Shown in pieces: positions 13,801 to 15,861 of a stretch of DNA of 15,861 nt. The stretch comes from Phoronis ovalis. Its lineage: Eukaryota; Phoronida; Phoronidae. The notes under the pieces are model-generated. The model saw only the letters and a program-made list of their open reading frames with translations. It was not told where the DNA came from and made no database searches. The position numbers and the translations under genes are program-made. Each line of letters starts with the position of its first letter. Positions within the stretch are counted from its first letter, which is position 1. The stretch lies in the NCBI GenBank assembly GCA_028565635.1, contig JAOXYB010003345.1, forward strand, positions 1 through 15,861, read 5' to 3'.

Positions 13801-15001
13801 AGGTCAAAATATCTATAAGGTTAGCTAAGAATAGGTAGATGGAAATATAAGCTAAGATGGATCTAGTATTATACTGTGTATTTCCATTTTTTCAGATCAC
13901 ATAACAATGAAAAGTATATTGTGTACTGTTGGAATGTACTTGTAACTGGGACACAGACAACATATATACTAGCTGGTATTGCTTTCTTCCCATACCATAG
14001 CCAAACGTTATTGTCATCACATTCTGTGGTCTGAATTAGGGCATGCAAATATGATACAAATTTTGCATCAAAATTTTTTAATTCTATGGAAATTCACATT
14101 GACATGAAAAACCTTGTACTATAATTACTTCTGTACAGTATGAGTATACATTGAACCATATATTGTACAGAACTTTATAATACTAACCAGACCTTGTATA
14201 TAGTGCAATAACAAGCGCAAATAATTATACAGAAATGTCTATCAAAGCCTGAATAGAAAGAAGTTAGCTTCAAATTTAAGTTTTGCCAACAATTAGTTAC
14301 ATTGTTGAATATGAAATGTGATACTTCCGTTTCAGTACCAAAAATATAAGTGAAATATATAGCAGAAGATTCAGAATGGCAAGAAAAATTATTAACATAT
14401 AATATGCATTAAATTACCTCTGTGGAAAAGCCTTCCACTAATATGGCAACAAGAAGATTGAATAGAACATAGTTGCCGAAAGTCATCAGAGCAACAAAAT
14501 AAAGAGCAGCCCATGCAGAAGTCTTTTCCATTCCATTGTACAAAACAGTATTCCAATCCTCCTGTGTTAATATCTGAAAGAAAGGTGAAGGGCATGCAGT
14601 TTAACTGATAAAAACATAAAAAGGAACTAAACAGTTAAAGGAACACTTCTAGAAAATGGTGAACAGATAAAAGTCTGCAATGATGAGAGATTAACCCAGA
14701 AATTTTGTAGAAGATACATTTTTTCACACAAATTTGCTTAAATTTAGGTTCTCATATTGCAAAGCTTTTATTTGCTGACCACAAGGTCAAACACAGCAGC
14801 TATCAACTTATAATGCACATTAGTGTCTAACCCGCATTTTACCTGGGTTTCAGAAAACATTTTCACTATGATAGCTACCAAAAGGCTGAGTAATACATAA
14901 GTTCCACAAACAACAATGGCTTGGAAATATAACACCGACCACGGTGAAACTTTAATCATTGCCTTAGTCAGTACATGGTTCCAATCTTCCACCGTAAGTA
15001 T
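1093..15001 (-). CDS. Cav3: Cav3 T-type calcium channel alpha1 gene, spliced, partial at both ends
   Basis: This is the overall span of one multi-exon gene; the exons are listed separately. It encodes the pore-forming subunit of a low-voltage-activated calcium channel in the plasma membrane, used for rebound firing and pacemaking. The recognisable parts are domain II filter TQEDWN and S6, the conserved linker motif HTAATP, all of domain III (S4 arginine ladder, filter TKDGW), the III-IV linker, and domain IV from S1 to S6 (filter TGDNWN). Eighteen exon positions join in phase with GT-AG introns to give 3009 nt (1003 codons, e1b version) without a stop. Domain I, the I-II linker, IIS1-S5 and the cytoplasmic C-terminal tail are missing because the window ends. 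The three visible filter residues E, D, D are those of Cav3 and exclude Nav (DEKA), NALCN (EEKE) and Cav1/Cav2 (EEEE). Confidence 0.96.
1249..1826 (-). other. Intron e17-e18, nothing recognised
   Basis: 578 nt between the domain IV filter exon and the S6 exon. It is AT-rich with no coding similarity. A 93-codon plus-strand open frame starting at 1692 runs into e17 and is treated as a shadow. Confidence 0.8.
1827..1948 (-). CDS. Cav3: Exon e17: domain IV turret and selectivity filter
   Basis: Two bases plus 40 codons. It begins (E)[20 protein letters not shown] and continues [20 protein letters not shown]. The domain IV filter aspartate is the D of TGDNWN. The CxxxxxC pair in the turret is also found in mammalian Cav3 (CDETHPC). 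The acceptor is ttttatgttccag; the donor is AAG followed by gtaaagtt. A 93-codon plus-strand frame and a minus-strand frame running past the splice sites overlap this region; only the stated interval is exon. Confidence 0.96.
2237..2386 (-). CDS. Cav3: Exon e16: domain IV S4-S5 and S5
   Basis: Two bases, 49 codons and one base. It completes S4 with [17 protein letters not shown] and gives the S4-S5 linker ([11 protein letters not shown]) and S5 ([19 protein letters not shown]). The [12 protein letters not shown] segment is nearly invariant in Cav3. The acceptor is tgtttcttttttag; the donor is CTAG followed by gtaagaga. The exon is symmetric in phase (1-1), but losing it would remove S5, so skipping would not give a working channel. 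Confidence 0.96.
2387..2836 (-). other. Intron e15-e16, nothing recognised
   Basis: 450 nt of AT-rich sequence splitting domain IV S4. It has GT-AG ends and no open frame or repeat of note. Confidence 0.8.
2837..2967 (-). CDS. Cav3: Exon e15: domain IV S3 and first part of S4
   Basis: One base, 43 codons and one base. It begins [20 protein letters not shown] (S3), then [20 protein letters not shown] and IAR, the start of IVS4. The [16 protein letters not shown] string is a hallmark of Cav3 domain IV. The acceptor is acttcttttttag; the donor is AAGAG followed by gtaaaaat. The leftover G pairs with TG of e16 to give Val, continuing S4. Confidence 0.95.
2968..3354 (-). other. Intron e14-e15, nothing recognised
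   Basis: 387 nt, GT-AG, AT-rich, with no recognisable internal feature. Confidence 0.8.
3355..3464 (-). CDS. Cav3: Exon e14: domain IV S2
   Basis: 36 codons plus two bases. It encodes [20 protein letters not shown], then [16 protein letters not shown]. This is the IVS2 segment, matching the LKICNYIFTVIFVLE and FGFRRFFQD stretches of mammalian Cav3. The acceptor is ctattcttttttgtag; the donor is GACAA followed by gtaagatc. The leftover AA joins A of e15 to give Lys just before WNQLD. It has no in-frame Met, so it would not show as a conventional open reading frame. Confidence 0.94.
3465..4514 (-). other. Intron e13-e14 with a repeat insertion
   Basis: 1050 nt intron. The part from about 3540 to 3950 has sequence unlike its surroundings (repeated TTCTGCA and CTGCAGC phrases, GATTCCGCAGCAAC) and contains a fold-back element, listed separately. 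The rest is plain AT-rich intron. The 68-codon plus-strand frame at 4232-4438 shows no recognisable protein. Confidence 0.65.
3746..3840. repeat. Fold-back (imperfect inverted repeat) element
   Basis: The left arm begins AAGATGGTGCTACAAGCATT and ends TCGGACA. The right arm, TGTCCGAAAATGCTTG and then TAACGCCATCTT, reads as its reverse complement with two mismatches and one 8-9 nt insertion in the left arm. The arms are separated by about 30 nt. This is a typical shape for a fold-back or MITE-like repeat lying inside an intron. Confidence 0.7.
4515..4666 (-). CDS. Cav3: Exon e13: start of domain IV, S1
   Basis: Two bases plus 50 codons. The sequence [20 protein letters not shown] matches the KPYYSDYSRFRLLVHHL region of mammals and leads into IVS1 ([20 protein letters not shown]). 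The acceptor gttattgtccctttcag is strong; the donor is ATG followed by gtaagtac. The entry phase (two bases) is fixed by the protein match, and this in turn limits which donor e12 can use. Confidence 0.94.
4667..5850 (-). other. Intron e12-e13 in the III-IV linker
   Basis: 1184 nt intron at the position where mammalian Cav3 genes carry alternatively spliced linker exons. It holds a CA microsatellite. I found no additional exon that fits the phase. A 28-nt candidate at 5727-5754 has splice signals but does not keep frame. Confidence 0.7.
4769..4852. repeat. CA/TG dinucleotide microsatellite
   Basis: An interrupted (CA)n tract of about 85 nt with occasional TA interruptions, including an uninterrupted run at about 4818-4851. 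It is intronic, likely length-polymorphic, and has no coding role. Confidence 0.95.
5851..6061 (-). CDS. Cav3: Exon e12: domain III S6 and III-IV linker
   Basis: 70 codons plus one base. It encodes [14 protein letters not shown]6 ([20 protein letters not shown]) and the linker [10 protein letters not shown], then EEEE and a basic stretch up to RKSRDLLL. S6 and NFHKCR are near-invariant in Cav3. The acceptor is ctctgttttgcag. The exact 3' end is less certain: the chosen donor (TTGG followed by gtttgtat) leaves G, which joins AA of e13 to give Glu and preserves frame. Two weaker in-phase donors, 11 and 19 nt upstream, exist. This linker is alternatively spliced in mammalian CACNA1G, so variants would not be surprising. 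Confidence 0.88.
6062..6503 (-). other. Intron e11-e12, nothing recognised
   Basis: 442 nt, GT-AG, AT-rich, with no exon-like or repeat structure noticed. Confidence 0.8.
6504..6593 (-). CDS. Cav3: Exon e11: domain III selectivity filter
   Basis: A 30-codon exon, phase 0 at both ends. The sequence [15 protein letters not shown] holds the filter, with D12 as the domain III aspartate that distinguishes Cav3 from the glutamate of Cav1/Cav2. It ends [10 protein letters not shown], as in mammals. The acceptor is caattgtag-type (attgtag then GCACTG); the donor is CAG followed by gtaggatt. It is too short to appear as a large open frame, but it is unambiguous from conservation. Confidence 0.95.
6782..6907 (-). 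CDS. Cav3: Exon e10: domain III extracellular turret and pore entry
   Basis: 42 codons, phase 0 at both ends. It encodes [20 protein letters not shown] and continues to YNFDNLGQ at the start of pore helix 1. Cysteines 9 and 23 match the conserved turret pair, likely a disulphide. N19-K-T is an N-glycosylation sequon at the same place as NKS in mammalian Cav3. The acceptor is ttgtattttag; the donor is CAG followed by gtaattat. Confidence 0.95.
7198..7324 (-). CDS. Cav3: Exon e9: domain III S4-S5 linker and S5
   Basis: One base plus 42 codons. It gives [19 protein letters not shown] (end of S4 and S4-S5 linker) and S5 ([20 protein letters not shown]). The acceptor is gtcttgtag and the donor CAG followed by gtgagttg. 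It is nearly identical to mammalian Cav3 over most of its length. The exon ends at the conserved GVQ just before LFKG, which starts e10 in phase 0. A plus-strand open frame of 111 codons overlapping it is a shadow. Confidence 0.96.
7512..7696 (-). CDS. Cav3: Exon e8: domain III S3-S4 voltage sensor
   Basis: 61 codons plus two bases. It begins [19 protein letters not shown], giving the S2-S3 loop, S3 ([18 protein letters not shown]) and S4 ([16 protein letters not shown]). The S4 arginines are spaced every third residue, the gating-charge pattern. The acceptor is attacaatttcag. The donor, CTCAG followed by gttagccg, is weak, but the AG + G junction gives Arg and continues S4 into [10 protein letters not shown] exactly as in the family. 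Confidence 0.95.
7918..8110 (-). CDS. Cav3: Exon e7: domain III S1-S2
   Basis: One base plus 64 codons. After [17 protein letters not shown] it encodes IIIS1 ([17 protein letters not shown]), the short extracellular S1-S2 loop and S2 ([17 protein letters not shown]). The NCIT-AMERP segment is diagnostic of voltage-gated calcium channel domain III and fits Cav3 closely. The acceptor is tttctttttcag. The donor, AAG followed by gttggttt, is non-optimal, but both phase and protein continuity with e8 (VK-IIAKG) require it. Confidence 0.95.
8366..8457 (-). CDS. Cav3: Exon e6: Cys-rich segment preceding IIIS1
   Basis: A short exon of 30 codons plus two bases, easily missed. The acceptor is attttcag; the donor is AACAG followed by gtaaacca. 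It encodes [15 protein letters not shown] and then [11 protein letters not shown]. The second part matches the WSAYIFPPQSRFR segment just before IIIS1 in vertebrate Cav3. Four cysteines (residues 4, 7, 8, 14) lie in a basic cytoplasmic context; mammalian channels have a CC pair here, so a membrane-proximal lipidation site is possible but unproven. Entry is phase 0 from e5, and the leftover AG is completed by A of e7 to Arg. A longer open frame overlapping this region on the same strand is a different, wrong frame. Confidence 0.92.
8674..9067 (-). CDS. Cav3: Exon e5: II-III linker with tandem SRQNS motif array
   Basis: The largest exon, one base plus 131 codons. The acceptor is ttaattttccag; the donor is the perfect GTAAGT after codon AGT. 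Residues 14-76 hold about six iterations of a short motif: [54 protein letters not shown]. They are followed by TRRSS. Several fit the basophilic kinase pattern R-x-x-S or R-R-x-S. The exon ends with an acidic stretch ([16 protein letters not shown]) that corresponds to the acidic DDADDEG segment before domain III in mammals. The array itself is not a feature I know from other Cav3 channels. Its position and phase make it clearly part of this gene. Confidence 0.92.
9068..11528 (-). other. Intron e4-e5, the longest in the window
   Basis: 2461 nt. Mostly AT-rich without recognisable coding. The stretch 9770-9900 is less AT-rich and includes CTGCAAAATGGCAGCCAT, resembling the repeat phrases at the left end of the window. 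A local duplication lies at 11124-11262. Plus-strand frames at 9895-10143 and 10726-10920 match no protein I recognise. Confidence 0.7.
11124..11262. repeat. Local direct duplication
   Basis: CATGCACAACAGATGCCCAAATTAACTGTG near 11124 recurs as CATGCACAACATATGCACAA plus ATTAACTGTG near 11232, about 109 nt apart. Between them CTATAAATTGTAGT occurs twice in tandem. It is an intronic duplication of no evident function. Confidence 0.7.
11529..11743 (-). CDS. Cav3: Exon e4: Ser/Arg-rich II-III linker
   Basis: 71 codons plus two bases (AG, completed by T of e5 to Ser). It begins [20 protein letters not shown], after the acceptor tttatttttag, and ends at TCAAG followed by gtgaatat. The first half is a basic SP/RS-rich stretch. 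The second half holds [19 protein letters not shown], which resembles the RSLLSGEG plus acidic segment of mammalian Cav3. It is cytoplasmic and disordered, and rich in potential phosphorylation sites. Together, e4 and e5 (609 nt) start and end in phase 0 and could be skipped as a pair without breaking the frame. Confidence 0.88.
11744..12111 (-). other. Intron e3-e4, nothing recognised
   Basis: 368 nt within the II-III linker coding region, GT-AG, AT-rich, without other features. Confidence 0.8.
12112..12341 (-). CDS. Cav3: Exon e3: II-III linker with conserved HTAATP motif
   Basis: Two bases plus 76 codons, entered at phase 1 (G + CT = Ala) and leaving at phase 0 after DKSL. The acceptor ttggttttgctacag is strong; the donor is TTG followed by gtaattat. 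[11 protein letters not shown] at the start and [11 protein letters not shown] near residue 37 match the cytoplasmic II-III linker motifs of vertebrate Cav3 (KKRLAL and PPLIIHTAATP). This makes the exon one of the best anchors in an otherwise poorly conserved loop. The rest is Asn/Ser-rich. A longer open frame of about 100 codons on the same strand over this region is out of phase and not real. Confidence 0.92.
12342..13166 (-). other. Intron e2-e3, nothing recognised
   Basis: 825 nt, AT-rich, GT-AG. The minus-strand open frame running through 12945-13202 is out of phase with e2 and has no recognisable content. Confidence 0.75.
13167..13335 (-). CDS. Cav3: Exon e2: charged start of the II-III linker
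   Basis: 56 codons plus one base, beginning [12 protein letters not shown] and ending NNKEKG-split. The sequence is low in complexity and dominated by Glu, Lys, Asp and Asn, so it is a disordered polyampholyte directly after IIS6, on the cytoplasmic side. The donor (AAAG followed by gtaaggga) is strong, and the leftover G pairs with CT of e3 to make Ala. The chosen acceptor is aactttaag at 13336. A second acceptor, tttgcaag, lies 21 nt upstream and is also in phase; it would start the exon at 13356 and add 7 codons (NLFVNFK). The sequence is not conserved in the family; it is supported by phase, splice sites and position. Skipping it would shift the frame. Confidence 0.78.
13336..14417 (-). 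other. Intron e1b-e2
   Basis: 1082 nt. It contains an alternative in-phase acceptor for e2 at 13357 and, at 13869-14030, an open frame of 53 codons after a splice-acceptor-like sequence (see findings). Otherwise it is AT-rich with nothing recognised. Confidence 0.65.
14418..14573 (-). CDS. Cav3: Exon e1b: canonical domain II pore helix/S6 exon of Cav3
   Basis: 52 codons, starting ILTQEDWN and ending VEGFSTE, phase 0 at both ends. The acceptor has a strong pyrimidine tract (cttcacctttctttcag); the donor is GAG followed by gtaattta. E5 is the domain II glutamate of the Cav3 calcium filter. Residues 21-49 form S6, with the family's [17 protein letters not shown] sequence. This is the form expected in every T-type channel, so I take it as the default version. 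Exon e1a, 269 nt upstream, encodes a diverged copy of the same segment. The next exon, e2, is also entered in phase 0, so either version can be spliced to it. Confidence 0.95.
14574..14842 (-). other. Short intron between the two alternative pore exons
   Basis: 269 nt separating e1a and e1b, with GT at its 5' end and a pyrimidine-rich AG at its 3' end. The first 75 nt stay open in the e1a frame (24 codons to a stop at 14768), so retention would give a channel truncated after domain II. The length is not short enough to block splicing by steric hindrance alone. Confidence 0.8.
14843..15001 (-). CDS. Cav3: Exon e1a: alternative domain II pore helix/S6 exon of Cav3
   Basis: 53 codons, starting ILTVEDWN and ending FSETQ, phase 0 at both ends. 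The acceptor reads ggcaatttcag, with a rather weak pyrimidine tract; the donor is CAG followed by gtaaaatg. It covers the same segment as e1b: selectivity-filter E5, P2 helix and S6. It matches e1b at 29 of the first 50 residues. Filter residues E5, D6, W7 and N8 and the S6 core LLVAI are kept. Differences include V4 for Q, K13 for N, I16 for E, C32 for F, T34 and S39 for two S6 asparagines, and K47 M48 for E G at the inner gate. It has no stops, sound splice sites and conserved pore residues, so it looks functional rather than decayed. I infer an alternative, probably mutually exclusive, exon. Reading through its donor would add 24 residues and then stop near 14768. Confidence 0.85.
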
Positions 15002-15861
15002 CTGAAATTGCCGATTTTTGAGCACAGTATTTTAAGAACTGAAAGTTTACAATGAAACATACCATATAGTACATTTGCCATAAAAATTATGTAAAAAGTT
15101 AAAATGCCATTCTTGTGATTTAACGTGACTTTACACATGTTAGTAAACTACTGTGACAGAATTAACTGAGCATGTTTTATTAAACGATTCCACTCATCAG
15201 AATAAATGTCTACTTAGATAATATTTTTTTAACAACTAACTAATCAGTGTTGACAAAATGCACAAACTACATTTCTTAATTAACAAAACCGAAATTACTA
15301 ACTATCATGTTAAAACTATTCGTGGAAATAAAATGAATAAACAAATCTTATAAATTCAAAATATGTCATTCTTACATGCTTATTTAATTTCAAATGGCCT
15401 GCTTGTATTTACTATAAGGGAACTGTTATCCTTCATTTAAATTTTTGTTAATTGGTAACAAAGCAAAGCAAATGGTACCCTGTGACAATAAACCATTTGC
15501 ATGCACTTGGTAGAGCCACCAGTTGGGGCCCTAAACTTCCCAGCATGTCACATTTTGTGAATGACGTATTTCTCTGCACGCTCGCACAATTCATTCAGAA
15601 AACTATATTCTCCGCTTGCTTAGCATACTGAGCCAAAACGAAAAAATAATAAATCTTCGCTGGTCTAAGAATGCCTTCTTTTTGTAATTTAAATTAGCGT
15701 TTCAATACATAAATAAATATTTATTCATATTTTTATCATTTTGATTAAGTGTCATCTCTTAATGTATTTCTAAAGTCAGATTTTAAAAAACAGGAATTGT
15801 ATTCTACTGAAGGTTGCTGGGACCGAAAGGATCCGATGGTGATGCCCTCAAGTGCATGCAA
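15002..15861 (-). other. Intron upstream of e1a, with a transposon-like element at its far end
   Basis: 860 nt with no exon found. The expected preceding exon (domain II turret ending in VFQ) is not here and must lie beyond the right edge. Positions 15497-15861 form an element with inverted ends, listed separately. Confidence 0.7.
15497..15861. mobile_element. MITE-like element with terminal inverted repeats
   Basis: TTGCATGCACTTG at 15497-15509 is the exact reverse complement of CAAGTGCATGCAA at 15849-15861. The similarity continues inward: both arms, read from the outside, go on with imperfect matches to a shared CCCAGCA about 40 nt in. The interior is AT-rich and has no open frame, suggesting a non-autonomous DNA transposon of about 365 bp. 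The right flank is outside the window, so neither target-site duplication nor exact end can be seen. Confidence 0.6.

Noticed and set aside
1093-15001. U12-type (AT-AC) introns, which occur in some voltage-gated channel genes
   Set aside because: Every donor seen begins GT without the U12 consensus TATCCTT, and every acceptor is AG. All introns here look U2-type.
14843-15001. e1a as part of a separate channel gene or a pseudogene fragment
   Set aside because: It is in the same orientation, in matching phase and next to e1b, with intact splice sites and no stops. No other exons of a second gene copy are present, so an alternative exon of the same gene is the simpler reading.

Overview
The window is animal (metazoan) nuclear DNA. 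It is AT-rich, intron-rich and carries microsatellite and transposon-like repeats. Its only supported gene is a large fragment of a T-type (low-voltage-activated) calcium channel alpha1 subunit of the Cav3 family, on the minus strand. The protein resembles invertebrate Cav3 more than any single vertebrate paralogue, for example in ending the domain II S6 segment with FSTE. I infer a non-vertebrate animal, possibly a lophotrochozoan, but the phylum cannot be fixed from this sequence.

Reading the minus strand from high to low coordinates, I reconstruct 18 consecutive exon positions, the first present in two versions (e1a, e1b). They run from the domain II selectivity filter and S6 (e1a or e1b), through the II-III linker (e2-e6) and domain III (e7-e12), to the III-IV linker and domain IV up to the end of IVS6 (e12-e18). 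Every boundary has GT-AG signals and matching codon phase. With e1b the exons total 3009 nt, or 1003 codons with no stop. The pore residues visible are E (domain II), D (III) and D (IV), which fits the Cav3 E-E-D-D ring; domain I lies upstream of the window. The N-terminal half and the C-terminal tail are outside the window.

The most interesting feature is the pair of tandem exons for the same segment, domain II pore helix 2 plus S6: e1a (53 codons) and e1b (52 codons). Both are phase 0 at each end and lie 269 nt apart. e1b is the canonical Cav3 sequence. e1a keeps the pore glutamate and S6 framework but differs at 21 of the first 50 positions and is about four charges more positive. This looks like an alternative, probably mutually exclusive, pore/S6 cassette. 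It is distinct from the upstream domain II turret splice choice reported in snail Cav3.

Other notable items are a tandem array of SRQNS-type basophilic phosphosite motifs in the II-III linker exon e5, a cysteine-rich loop after the domain IV filter, a fold-back repeat in the e13-e14 intron, an element bounded by terminal inverted repeats at the right edge, a CA microsatellite, and degenerate repeats containing a hairpin at the left edge. No RNA genes, promoters or second protein-coding gene are supported.
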